Shown here: positions 7,793 through 15,546 of the stretch, in pieces
How the letters are laid out: each line of letters begins with the position of its first letter
Position numbering within the stretch: position 1 is the stretch's first letter
Source of the DNA: Proteobacteria bacterium UBA1673
Lineage (GTDB): Bacteria > Pseudomonadota > Gammaproteobacteria > Comchoanobacterales > Comchoanobacteraceae
Reading direction: 5' to 3'
Length of the DNA: 34,940 bases
Assembly (NCBI GenBank): GCA_002320385.1
Contig: DCKN01000073.1
Coordinates: 1 to 34,940, forward strand
The notes under the pieces: model-generated
What the model saw: only the letters and a program-made list of their open reading frames with translations
The model's database searches: none
What the model was told of the DNA's origin: nothing
Program-made: the position numbers and the translations under genes

Positions 7793-9073
7793 TTATTGAC
7801 TGACCTTAGTCCTCTTGATGTCAACACCAAGTTTGCGTAGTTTTTCATCAAATGCGACATAGCCACGGTCAATAAAAGTCGTATTGTGTATGTGGGTTTC
7901 GCCTTCTGCGCAGCATCCTGCAATAATAAGCCCAGCTGAAGCCCTTATATCTGTAGCATTAATGTTGCCACCCTTGAGACGACTCAGTCCATTAGAAACT
8001 ATTTTTTTGTCATCAATATTAAGTTTTGCGTCAAGTTTTTGTAGCTCAGATACATGTGATGTGCGTGTTTCGTAAATTGTATCTGTGATGCTACTTTTTC
8101 CTGAGCTCACGATATTAAGCGCAAGCCATTGCGCTTGTAGATCTGTCGGGAACCCTGGGAACGGGAGTGTTTTAATATCTACTGCTTTTGGTGGCATCGT
8201 CATACGAAGATGAATCTCAGAGTCTGATGTCGATATTTCAGCACCACATTCTTTGAGCTTCTCAAGAACGTATGTAAGATCTTTCGGACTAACGTTTTTA
8301 ACCGTTACATTACCTTGGGTGGCAGCAGCCGCAATTAGGTAAGTTCCAGCTTCAATTCTGTCTCCGATGATTGTATGTTCGCAAGCTTCAAGCGCATTAA
8401 CACCGATTATTCTTATTGTTTTTCCTTCTAGATGTTGTACGTTACCGCCCATTTTATTGATAAAGGTTATCAAGTCAAATATTTCGGGTTCAATTGCACT
8501 GTTGTGGATGATGGTTGTTCCGCTAGCGAATGTGGCTGCCATGATGAGGTTTTCTGTTGCGCCCACAGAAGACTTTGGAAGTTTGATTGTTGCTCCAGTG
8601 AGTCCGTTTGGTGCGCTGGCATGGATGTTATCGTCGACGATATCAATGTTAGCCCCGAGTTGGATGAGGCCACTTAGATGTATATCAATTGGTCTCGATC
8701 CAAAGTTGCAGCCGCCTGGCATTGCGATTTTAGCTTGGCCAAATCTTGATAGTAGCGGTCCTAGAAGTAAAATTGATCCTCTCGTTTTTTGAGTAAACTG
8801 AATACCAATTGGCTTGGTCACACAATCTTTGTTACACAGCGTAATCGATTGGTCATCATTGAGGCAGATATTGCTGCCAAGATAACAAAGTGACTCCAGA
8901 ATAGAAATAATATCGAGAAGCTTAGGTGTGTTTCTGAGGGTAATAGACTTTTTGCTTAGTAACGTTGCTGCAAGAATGGGAAGAGCAGCGTTTTTAGCTC
9001 CCGAAATATTGACTTCGCCATTAATTTTTACAGGACCTTTGATGATAAATTTTTTAATTGTTGATAGTTTCAT
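7793..9073 (-). CDS. murA: UDP-N-acetylglucosamine 1-carboxyvinyltransferase MurA
   Basis: Catalyses the first committed step of peptidoglycan synthesis, adding enolpyruvate from PEP to UDP-GlcNAc in the cytoplasm. It has the standard length, 426 aa. Active-site residues are present: K27/N28 in SGAKNAALPIL, the catalytic Cys C122 in AMPGGCNFGSRPID, D311 in FPGFPTDLQAQ, and the DIRASAGLIIAGCCAEGET segment with its Arg. With a Cys rather than Asp at the key position it belongs to the fosfomycin-sensitive type. It is the last gene of the mla operon; its ATG overlaps the mlaB stop by 4 bp (ATGA). In enterobacteria ibaG usually sits between mlaB and murA; it is absent here. Confidence 0.96.
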   Translation of the reverse strand: MKLSTIKKFIIKGPVKINGEVNISGAKNAALPILAATLLSKKSITLRNTPKLLDIISILESLCYLGSNICLNDDQSITLCNKDCVTKPIGIQFTQKTRGSILLLGPLLSRFGQAKIAMPGGCNFGSRPIDIHLSGLIQLGANIDIVDDNIHASAPNGLTGATIKLPKSSVGATENLIMAATFASGTTIIHNSAIEPEIFDLITFINKMGGNVQHLEGKTIRIIGVNALEACEHTIIGDRIEAGTYLIAAAATQGNVTVKNVSPKDLTYVLEKLKECGAEISTSDSEIHLRMTMPPKAVDIKTLPFPGFPTDLQAQWLALNIVSSGKSSITDTIYETRTSHVSELQKLDAKLNIDDKKIVSNGLSRLKGGNINATDIRASAGLIIAGCCAEGETHIHNTTFIDRGYVAFDEKLRKLGVDIKRTKVSQ

Positions 9074-9372
9074 AAATGGTCGTTTGTTGACAAATATAGA
9101 GTCCTAAGCTTTTCAAGCTTTGTTGATGTTGCAACGAGTTTTGTCTTGGTGTTGGGGAGACTTTTGACAATATAGATCAGTAGAGCAAGTCCGCAGCTAT
9201 CGATACTAATGATATCTTTGCAGTTAATAATTAGTTGAGATGGCGATTTTTCACTAAGTAGTTTGAGAAGATTTTTGGCGTTTTCATCAGACACCGTTTT
9301 GAACGTTAGCTCTTTTGTCATATGTAAACAAAGCTGGTTATTATCTTCAACTACCTGTTTGATAAGATTCAT
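9070..9372 (-). CDS. mlaB: STAS-domain protein MlaB, phospholipid ABC transporter subunit
   Basis: Small cytoplasmic STAS protein that binds and stabilises the MlaF ATPase in the MlaFEDB inner-membrane complex. At 100 aa it has the expected length. The STAS core LIINCKDIISIDSCGLALLIYIV is divided here as strand (LIINCKDI), conserved turn (SIDSCG) and helix (LALLIYIV). Sequence identity with E. coli MlaB is low, so the call rests on this core plus position. It shares one base with the mlaC stop (TAATG) and overlaps murA by 4 bp, a translationally coupled arrangement. Confidence 0.85.
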   Translation of the reverse strand: MNLIKQVVEDNNQLCLHMTKELTFKTVSDENAKNLLKLLSEKSPSQLIINCKDIISIDSCGLALLIYIVKSLPNTKTKLVATSTKLEKLRTLYLSTNDHL

Positions 9373-10043
9373 TATTTGCCCTTTTTGACTTTTTCCTGGT
9401 AGTATTCTTTCATTTTTCGTGTGAGTCCAGGCATACCACTATTTCTAACTGTGGAGGAGGCAGTTGCTTTGAATTGATCTAATAAGCTAATGTTGTCGAC
9501 GCTGATATCATAAATCATCCATGTTTTGTATGGTATATTCTCGACAACAGTATTGTCTACGCAGTGCAAGTAAAAACCAATCGTTGTTTTTTTCTTTTTG
9601 CCGTTGATTGTGGCGAATACAACCGTATGTTCGGTAGATTTTTTACGTGATGGGTAGAATTTCAGCAGGTTTTCTTTTGTTTGATTGGATAGCAAAAAGT
9701 TGGTGTACTCATCTGTTAGTATTTTTTTGTATGTGGCAACAAATGCATCGCGGTCATTTTGCTTACTGTTATTCCAGTGATATCTACCGATGACCTGCTT
9801 AGCCATGTACTCTGCATCGAGTGAAGGCATAATGGTGGTCTCCGTTACTTCTAATGCGTACGATTTTAATGCTTTTTTATCTTTGAGAACAGCTTTTTTC
9901 TGGTTGTAATCTTTGATTAGGTTGTTACTAATTTCTTCAAGCATCGTTGTGGCAGGTATGGTGCATTTATAAGTTGTCGCGCCAATAATATCTGCGTTGA
10001 AGATAATAACGACCAATGCTAGGATGATCTTTGCTATTTTCAT
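9372..10043 (-). CDS. mlaC: periplasmic phospholipid-binding protein MlaC
   Basis: Periplasmic shuttle that carries phospholipid between the MlaFEDB inner-membrane complex and the outer membrane. At 223 aa it fits the MlaC/Ttg2D family. An N-terminal signal peptide is visible (MKIAKIILALVVIIF, cleavage plausibly after ADIIGA). Family features include the segment YMAKQVIGRYHW, a helical region with FVATYKKILTDEYTNFLL, and the strand YKTWMIYDISVDNISLLDQF split across the ligand pocket. Its ATG overlaps the mlaD stop by 4 bp and its stop shares one base with the mlaB start. Confidence 0.92.
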   Translation of the reverse strand: MKIAKIILALVVIIFNADIIGATTYKCTIPATTMLEEISNNLIKDYNQKKAVLKDKKALKSYALEVTETTIMPSLDAEYMAKQVIGRYHWNNSKQNDRDAFVATYKKILTDEYTNFLLSNQTKENLLKFYPSRKKSTEHTVVFATINGKKKKTTIGFYLHCVDNTVVENIPYKTWMIYDISVDNISLLDQFKATASSTVRNSGMPGLTRKMKEYYQEKVKKGK

Positions 10044-10516
10044 GGGTTTGTCGTGCCTTGTGATGTGAATGCTGCGATCGCCTGGTTAATCACTTGTTCG
10101 ACCGATAAACTTGGTTTTGATTTTTCAATGACACTATTGTTTGTTAACATCGTGTTTTCAAACCCAGGCTCAACTGATACAAACTTGCTACCAACAACTC
10201 CTTCAGTTAGGATGCTGATGGTGCTGTCTTTGGGTATTTCAACTAGTTTTGAATAAATTGTGACAGCGATGTCTGCTTGGTAAGTGCTTTTGTTTAAATT
10301 AATTGATTGGACTTCACCAATTTTGACTCCTGCAATGCGCACAGGTGCTTTGGTTCGTAATCCATTAATGTCAATGAAACTTGCTTTCAGTGTATAAGCG
10401 TCGCTTTGATTTTTGAAATTGAGAGATGACGTTTGTACAGTTACAAAAAGCAGTGCAAAGAAAGCAATCAGCATGAATAACCCAACTGAAAGTTCCGAGT
10501 TTTTTTCTCTTAGCAT
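10040..10516 (-). CDS. mlaD: MCE-domain protein MlaD
   Basis: Inner-membrane-anchored MCE protein that forms the hexameric ring of the MlaFEDB phospholipid transporter. One transmembrane helix (LSVGLFMLIAFFALLFVTV) is followed by a single MCE domain (ASFIDINGLRTKAPVRIAGV, GEVQSINL, and the conserved EGVVGSKFVSVEPG). I place the start at the ATG at 10516, which overlaps the mlaE TAA by one base with GAGG upstream; an in-frame TTG at 10522 would add two residues. The resulting 158 aa is at the short end, with almost no C-terminal tail after the domain. Confidence 0.92.
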   Translation of the reverse strand: MLREKNSELSVGLFMLIAFFALLFVTVQTSSLNFKNQSDAYTLKASFIDINGLRTKAPVRIAGVKIGEVQSINLNKSTYQADIAVTIYSKLVEIPKDSTISILTEGVVGSKFVSVEPGFENTMLTNNSVIEKSKPSLSVEQVINQAIAAFTSQGTTNP

Positions 10517-11295
10517 TACCAAAGCCTCATTAGCATGGATGTTAGTATGTAGTCACATAAAAGAATGGATATTGATGAATATACTACCGTCTTTGTGCTT
10601 GCGTGTGCAACACCTGTGGATGATTTAGTTGCATTTATTCCATAATAAAGCGCTATGGTGGCGATTATTATTCCAAAAAAAAGTGTTTTAAAAAGTCCTG
10701 CGGCAACGTCATCCCACAGACTTACGTACGTATTGATACTGATCAGGAACATGCCTGGGTCTAGTTTTAGCGATACTGTCGATATGCCGTAGGCTCCAAT
10801 GATTGCGAATGCATTAAAAAGCATTGTTAAAAGGGGCAAGCTAACGATAATCGCCACCAGTCTAGGAAACATTATATATCTTTGTATGCTGACTTGCATA
10901 CTTTTGAGGGCGTTGATCTGATCAGTCAGCCGCATGATGCCTATCTCCGAAGTTACAGACCCCCCAGCTCTTCCAATAAAAAGGAGTGCTGTCATCACAG
11001 GGCCTAACTCTCTGAGAACACTCAGCGCTACAAGTTGGCCAAGTTGATCATCTGCGCCGAACATATTGAGAATATAGTGTCCTTGTATCGACAAAACACT
11101 GCCAATGAAGATAGCGCTGAGTACGATTATACTGATTGTTTTTGCGCCAATAAAAAACATTTGTAATACGATTTGATAGGTTTCGATGATTTTGCGCGGA
11201 AATGACTTCAGTATTGAAATGAAGAAGAGCGTAATTCTACCAATTAAGAGAATTTGATTGTAAGTCGACTGACCCAGCAGGACTATGAAACTCAT
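10516..11295 (-). CDS. mlaE: MlaE permease of the phospholipid ABC transporter
   Basis: Integral-membrane permease of the Mla complex, which keeps the outer-membrane lipid balance. At 259 aa it has the family length, with an amphipathic N-terminal segment and about five to six hydrophobic helices. The family signature is clear: LSVLRELGPVMTALLFIGRAGGS followed by EIGIMRLTDQINALKSM (given in two parts). The segment KTLFFGIIIATIALYYG near the C-terminus is also typical. Its ATG overlaps the mlaF stop by 4 bp, so it is coupled to the ATPase gene. Confidence 0.94.
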   Translation of the reverse strand: MSFIVLLGQSTYNQILLIGRITLFFISILKSFPRKIIETYQIVLQMFFIGAKTISIIVLSAIFIGSVLSIQGHYILNMFGADDQLGQLVALSVLRELGPVMTALLFIGRAGGSVTSEIGIMRLTDQINALKSMQVSIQRYIMFPRLVAIIVSLPLLTMLFNAFAIIGAYGISTVSLKLDPGMFLISINTYVSLWDDVAAGLFKTLFFGIIIATIALYYGINATKSSTGVAHASTKTVVYSSISILLCDYILTSMLMRLW

Positions 11296-12038
11296 GTTTT
11301 GTCCTCGTAGCTTTGTGCGTCACTTTTGAGACTCGGGTTTATGAAAGCTTGCACAAATGGATTCTTGCTTTTGCTGACTGTTTGAGGACTGCCTTGGAAA
11401 GCAATCGAGTGCTTATCAAAAATATAGATGTAGTCTGCAAGTTGAAGGGTTAGGTTCACCTCATGCGTGATGATTATGCTTGTTGCATCGAGATGTTTAT
11501 TCATTTTTTTAATGAGTTTGGCAATACTCTCAGCATTGATTGGATCTTGGCCTGCAAATGGTTCGTCGTAAAAGATTAGGTCTGGATCTAACGCGATACT
11601 TCTTGCAATGGCGGCTCTTCGTGTCATGCCCCCGGATAATTGGTCGGGGAAGAGATCTGCTGCATGCTCTAGGTTTACTGCGTGTAGTTTCATCATTACG
11701 ATCTCATTGAGTATTTTTTCTGGTAAGTTGTAATGATAGCGTATCGGTAATGCAACATTCTCGAAGACAGTGAGGTGTAGGAGTAGTGCGTTGTCCTGGA
11801 AAAGAATGCCTGTTTTGAGTGGTTCTCGATTTGGGTCTTTGTAATTGTAGTTGATGGTTCCAGAATGCAGTGATATCTGGCCAGAGAGTGCTTTTAGTAG
11901 ACTTGATTTGCCAACGCCGCTAGGCCCCATAAATGCAGTTGTTTGATTGGGCATAATTTTGACGTTAATTCGATTAAGGACACATTGAGAGTCATAATAT
12001 ATACTGAGATTATCTGCCTGAATTAAAGCTGTACTCAT
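11292..12038 (-). CDS. mlaF: MlaF ATPase of the phospholipid ABC transporter
   Basis: Cytoplasmic ATPase that drives lipid movement by MlaE/MlaD. Counting from ATG 12038 (248 aa), the Walker A motif GPSGVGKSS is at about 38-46, the Q-loop is in LFQDNALL, the signature LSGGMTRR is at about 134-141, and Walker B LIFYDEP is at 154-160, followed by the GQDPI typical of MlaF. An in-frame GTG at 12059 would add 7 residues; GGAGA lies 12 nt before the ATG, a long spacing, so both starts are possible. First gene of the six-gene operon mlaFEDCB-murA, divergent from kdsD across about 56 bp. Confidence 0.94.
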   Translation of the reverse strand: MSTALIQADNLSIYYDSQCVLNRINVKIMPNQTTAFMGPSGVGKSSLLKALSGQISLHSGTINYNYKDPNREPLKTGILFQDNALLLHLTVFENVALPIRYHYNLPEKILNEIVMMKLHAVNLEHAADLFPDQLSGGMTRRAAIARSIALDPDLIFYDEPFAGQDPINAESIAKLIKKMNKHLDATSIIITHEVNLTLQLADYIYIFDKHSIAFQGSPQTVSKSKNPFVQAFINPSLKSDAQSYEDKT

Positions 12039-12068
12039 GACAATAGATTGTCTCCGCACGATCCGATA

Positions 12069-12077
12069 TGCTATAGT
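12069..12077 (+). promoter_or_regulatory. extended -10 promoter of kdsD
   Basis: TGcTATAGT, a 5/6 match to the -10 hexamer with the TGn extension and no good -35. Transcription would start near 12084, leaving only about 11 nt before the first ATG of kdsD. Confidence 0.35.
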
Positions 12078-12094
12078 AGCTTAAATATTGAATC

Positions 12095-13072
12095 ATGCCT
12101 AGCATCATGCAAGAAAATTCTGTTGTTTTTGACCAAGTGGCGCGTCGTGCGCAGATGGTAATTTCTAAAGTTAGAGATTCTCTTGCAGAGTTGCTTCAGC
12201 GGGTTGACCAAGATTTTATTGATTGTGTCCGTTACTTAGCTTCGCATGAAGGTACAGTGATTTTCACTGGTGTTGGTAAATCAGCCAGCGTGGCAAGAAA
12301 GCTTTCGGTGACATTTGCAAGTCTAGGTATGCCAGCGTTTTTTGTTCACCCAACAGAAATGGGGCATGGAGATTTAGGCAATGTATCGAATAGGGATGTG
12401 TTGATTGCACTGTCTCATTCTGGTGAAACATCTGAGCTTCTAGAAATTTTGCCGGTTGCGAAGCGGCGTGCTAAACGTCTCATCTCTTTGGTTGGAAATC
12501 CTCGTTCGTCATTAGCTAAGATGGCTGATTTCTGCCTGTCCACTGGTATTGTTGAAGAGGGCTGTCATTTAGGTTTGGCGCCAACGACGAGCACAACAGT
12601 AAGTCTTGTTATGGGGGATGCGCTCGCGGTATGCGTTGCTGAAGCAAGGCAAGTTTCTCGAGAGGATTTTGCCAAATCGCATCCAAGTGGCCGTCTTGGT
12701 CAAATGACTACGTTGTGCGTAGGTGATGTGATGTGCCCGATTGCTGACTGTTCGGTTGTCTCTGTGAATGATGATGTGCAGAGCTCTATTATCAAAATGG
12801 CAATGTGTCGCCAGCCAGTATCACTGGTTGATCGAGATGGTCGGATCGTCGGTTTGCAGCCGATAGCGCTAGCGAAGCAGGCGCAAATACTCAGTAGAGA
12901 TTTGACCAGTGTTACTAATGCTCAGTATGTCTCTCCCTTAGCGATAACGCTAACAGATGACTTATCCGTGCACGAAGCACTATCGTTGGTCAATTTGTCA
13001 CACGATCAATACTTTGTTGTATTCAATCAATCGAATGCTGTTGGTTTATTTGATGCATCTTCGTGGCGCTGA
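12095..13072 (+). CDS. kdsD: D-arabinose 5-phosphate isomerase KdsD
   Basis: Converts ribulose 5-phosphate to arabinose 5-phosphate, the first step toward the Kdo of LPS. It contains an N-terminal SIS domain (about residues 35-185; FTGVGKSASVARK, FFVHPTEMGHGDLG, ALSHSGETSELL, APTTSTT) followed by a CBS pair (about 205-325; VGDVMCPIADC). The length of 325 aa is that of E. coli KdsD. Neither ATG 12095 nor ATG 12107 has a Shine-Dalgarno site, and the predicted leader is very short. Gene order matches the enterobacterial yrb locus, divergent from mlaF, but kdsC is not the next gene. Confidence 0.95.
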   Translation: MPSIMQENSVVFDQVARRAQMVISKVRDSLAELLQRVDQDFIDCVRYLASHEGTVIFTGVGKSASVARKLSVTFASLGMPAFFVHPTEMGHGDLGNVSNRDVLIALSHSGETSELLEILPVAKRRAKRLISLVGNPRSSLAKMADFCLSTGIVEEGCHLGLAPTTSTTVSLVMGDALAVCVAEARQVSREDFAKSHPSGRLGQMTTLCVGDVMCPIADCSVVSVNDDVQSSIIKMAMCRQPVSLVDRDGRIVGLQPIALAKQAQILSRDLTSVTNAQYVSPLAITLTDDLSVHEALSLVNLSHDQYFVVFNQSNAVGLFDASSWR

Positions 13073-13087
13073 TCAGGAGCTTTTTCG

Positions 13088-13702
13088 ATGATGTTACTCG
13101 TCGCTTATCGTTGGTTGGTTGCACTGTTTATGCTTGTTCTTTCTCCGTTGTTGGCAAATCAGTTTCTTCTTACTAATACTGGGTTTAATTTGATTGATGA
13201 ATCAGTTGCTTTAAAAAAACAGTTTCCTTTTTATCATAGCGTTACGGCGCGTGTTTACTCTATTAATGGCCGGCTTGATTACCGATTGATGGCGCATCAG
13301 CTTAATATGAAGGATAACGGTAGTTTTGATTTGATTCAGCCTGATATTGATTTTGTTACTGATGGGATAATCAAGGGGCGTCGTGATCAAGTCTCTCATG
13401 ATTTGCGTATACGTGCTGAACTTGCGCATTGTTCATCTGACCGGTTGGATTTCTTCCATAATGTTGATGTCATTCAGAAACAGCTACCGTCTGACGCCAA
13501 CTTGGATAGTCGGACCCGATTTGTCAGGGCACAACAACTCTCTTATCAAGTGAATAAGCATTACTTTGAGGCTAGGGATCATGTATATTACTGCTTTGGA
13601 ATGCAAGAAGTTTTTGCGGACAAAGCGCATGGCTTTATCGGCGATGAGGATTATGTTTTTGATAATGGCAAGATTATTTTTAACAAGCGTTCAAAGTGCT
13701 GA
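13088..13702 (+). CDS. lptC: LPS export protein LptC
   Basis: Bitopic inner-membrane protein that passes LPS from the LptB2FG extractor to LptA. It has one N-terminal transmembrane helix (about residues 6-23) and then a beta-jellyroll-like periplasmic part. Homology is suggested by TARVYSINGRLDYRLMAHQL and QPDIDF, which align with the GALSYRL...QP region of E. coli LptC, and by the position right after kdsD. The ribosome binding site AGGAG is 8 nt before the first of two ATG codons. Similarity is modest, as is normal for LptC. lptA and lptB, which usually follow, are absent here. It is probably cotranscribed with kdsD (15-bp gap) and trmL. Confidence 0.75.
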   Translation: MMLLVAYRWLVALFMLVLSPLLANQFLLTNTGFNLIDESVALKKQFPFYHSVTARVYSINGRLDYRLMAHQLNMKDNGSFDLIQPDIDFVTDGIIKGRRDQVSHDLRIRAELAHCSSDRLDFFHNVDVIQKQLPSDANLDSRTRFVRAQQLSYQVNKHYFEARDHVYYCFGMQEVFADKAHGFIGDEDYVFDNGKIIFNKRSKC

Positions 13703-13706
13703 GGGG
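13701..13706 (+). promoter_or_regulatory. ribosome binding site deciding the trmL start
   Basis: GAGGGG is 7 nt before ATG 13714 and overlaps the lptC stop codon. It excludes the in-frame GTG at 13696 as the start. Confidence 0.65.
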
Positions 13707-13713
13707 ATCACTC

Positions 13714-14169
13714 ATGATAATTGCGCTGTATGAGCCAGAGATTCCCCAAAATACAGGAAATATTATCCGCCTGTGCGCGAATACAGGGGTAAAGTTAAGC
13801 CTGGTTGGGCCCCTAGGTTTTACGATGCGCGATAAGCAGTTGCGCCGTGCGGGTCTTGATTATCACGAGTATGCTGATATCAGACGTATTGATCGCTGGG
13901 AAACACTGTATTCAGAGTGCGCGGATAGTCGAATTGTTGGGTTTTCTTCAAAAGCTAAAATGCCTTATGATTTGTATGATTTTCAAGATTCCGATGTGCT
14001 TCTTTTTGGTCCTGAGACGAGAGGTCTGCCGCAGTGTGTCAGTGGGCAGTGTGATGTTTTATTGCGTATTCCTATGATGCCTGAATCTAGAAGCTTGAAT
14101 TTATCGAACAGTGTCGCTGTAGTGTTGTATGAGGCATTGCGTCAACAAAAATTCCCCGGTATGGAATGA
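13714..14169 (+). CDS. trmL: tRNA (cytidine/uridine-34-2'-O)-methyltransferase TrmL
   Basis: SPOUT-fold, SAM-dependent enzyme that 2'-O-methylates the wobble base of certain leucine tRNAs. From ATG 13714 it is 151 aa and follows E. coli TrmL closely: YEPEIPQNTGNIIRLCANTG, RRAGLDYHEYAD, LLFGPETRGLP and the knot motif RIPMMPESRSLNLSNS. An in-frame GTG lies 18 nt upstream, but the strong ribosome binding site supports the ATG. Its position after lptC is unusual for trmL. It converges on the AmgK-like kinase gene, with 8 bp between the two stops. Confidence 0.95.
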   Translation: MIIALYEPEIPQNTGNIIRLCANTGVKLSLVGPLGFTMRDKQLRRAGLDYHEYADIRRIDRWETLYSECADSRIVGFSSKAKMPYDLYDFQDSDVLLFGPETRGLPQCVSGQCDVLLRIPMMPESRSLNLSNSVAVVLYEALRQQKFPGME

Positions 14170-14177
14170 CTTTTTTC

Positions 14178-15281
14178 TTAGTTTTGATTAACTTCAGCAG
14201 CTAGGGAGTCGATTTGTTGTGTCGAGAAGCTCGATCTACAATGGTTATCAATAGTGTTAGCAAAGCATTGCTTGATTTTTGTAGACCATAAAATGTCTGG
14301 TAAGCTCTTAAGTTCTTCGATCTCATTACAGCTTTGTTTAAGTTGATGCATCATTCTTGGAATGTGTTTGAGGTAATGTCGTTTTTCACGAGTGAATAAT
14401 CTTGAAAATATACCGATATTTTTTAAATGCCTTTGAACGGTGACGATATTAAATTGTTTAATGAAATCGGACAGTTTGTGATTTTGTTTTTGAAAATTAG
14501 TTAGATGGTTACGGTGGTAGTATTTAATATAGTAGTTGATTTCATGCGGTTGATGCAGATAATAGTGGTCTGTTAGCAATGATACAAGATCGTAGATGAT
14601 TGGGCCGAATTTAAGATCTTGGAAATCTAAAATGCCAAGTGTTCGTTTAGGTAGAAGCATGATGTTAGCGCTGTGAAAATCGAAGTGCATGATGCCTTGA
14701 GGCATTTTTGAGCAGGTTTCTGCAATTGTTGTTTTAGCGTGTGCTAAGTAGGATTTTTCTGAATCGCTTAGTGTTTGATTGAGAAGCTTTTCGCAAAAAT
14801 AAGACTCGGATAATGACATATCTTTCATCATATCATCTGAGGAGTAAGACCCGATTGCATAGGGTATTTTTTGAACCTGAAAGTTTTTTATTTCTCTTAG
14901 ACAGTGTTCGAAGATTTCTTTTTTCTGTATTGGATTATTTGATTTAACTAGCCAATCTAAAAGTGTTTCGTGGCCGAAATGAGACATGATGACCCAACAT
15001 CGATGGGTGGTTATTTCTTGGTGAAAAATCTCAGGAGTGTGTACGCTGTTGTGACGTAATATTTTTGCGAGCGTGATGAATTTAAGCATGGATGGTACGT
15101 CGTGATAAGACTCAACAAGGAGGAACTGGGCTTGACTATACTGCTCTGTGAGTGTGTACATATGTTTGTCTTGATGCGCGTGTTCAGGTAGCGGTTCGCA
15201 GTTGATTTTTGAACCAATACAGTTTTGAGCCCATCGAATGCAGTCTTGTGTCGGTTTTTGATTAATGTTGGTTGGAAACAT
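14178..15281 (-). CDS. amgK: AmgK-like sugar kinase, aminoglycoside phosphotransferase fold
   Basis: Member of the APH/choline-kinase superfamily. The catalytic loop HFDFHSAN holds H199, D201 and N206, and the metal-binding DFQD follows at 219-222 (ILDFQDLKFGPIIYDLVSLL). The DFQD followed by GPxxYD is characteristic of AmgK, which phosphorylates MurNAc or GlcNAc at the anomeric position in a peptidoglycan recycling route. At 367 aa it is close to AmgK length. The partner uridylyltransferase gene murU, usually directly downstream, is absent; trmL converges here instead. No ribosome binding site is apparent, but a 28-codon frame ends 2 nt upstream and might couple translation. A different small-molecule kinase of the same fold is possible. 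Confidence 0.65.
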   Translation of the reverse strand: MFPTNINQKPTQDCIRWAQNCIGSKINCEPLPEHAHQDKHMYTLTEQYSQAQFLLVESYHDVPSMLKFITLAKILRHNSVHTPEIFHQEITTHRCWVIMSHFGHETLLDWLVKSNNPIQKKEIFEHCLREIKNFQVQKIPYAIGSYSSDDMMKDMSLSESYFCEKLLNQTLSDSEKSYLAHAKTTIAETCSKMPQGIMHFDFHSANIMLLPKRTLGILDFQDLKFGPIIYDLVSLLTDHYYLHQPHEINYYIKYYHRNHLTNFQKQNHKLSDFIKQFNIVTVQRHLKNIGIFSRLFTREKRHYLKHIPRMMHQLKQSCNEIEELKSLPDILWSTKIKQCFANTIDNHCRSSFSTQQIDSLAAEVNQN

Positions 15282-15283
15282 CG

Positions 15284-15370
15284 TTATTCTGGATTAGCAC
15301 CTTCATCATCATATTCATGATTGCGCAGAAAATCAACTGCCTGTTGACCATGTTGTCTAATATTATGCAT
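15284..15370 (-). CDS. possible 28-aa leader ORF before the AmgK-like gene
   Basis: The frame ATG 15370 to TAA 15284 encodes 28 aa, hydrophilic and protein-like (starts MHNIRQHGQQ, ends DDEGANPE). Its stop lies 2 nt before the AmgK-like ATG, which has no ribosome binding site of its own. The frame just upstream is closed by a stop, so it is not an open extension of a longer gene, though it could be a remnant of one. No family is recognised and no strong ribosome binding site is seen. Confidence 0.25.
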   Translation of the reverse strand: MHNIRQHGQQAVDFLRNHEYDDEGANPE

Positions 15371-15546
15371 GGAATAGCTTTATCCGATTTCTTCCCTATG
15401 TTGTGGGTTGTTGTTGTGATCTCAGTGCGTTGCTATTTATCTTTCCAAGTTTTATTTTACTGTACGATCTTCGTCTTTTACGATAGAATATCGGTTTCGT
15501 TTTTTTAGTTGAATAAAATCAATGGATAAGTCGGGTTAATTAGATG

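Noticed and set aside
8367..8792. 141-codon plus-strand frame inside murA
   Set aside because: It is antisense to the conserved catalytic core of murA; its composition is that of a shadow frame and it has no recognisable protein features.
15272..15508. 78-codon plus-strand hydrophobic frame upstream of the kinase gene
   Set aside because: It has no ribosome binding site and starts inside the kinase gene; its hydrophobicity comes from the T-rich plus strand.
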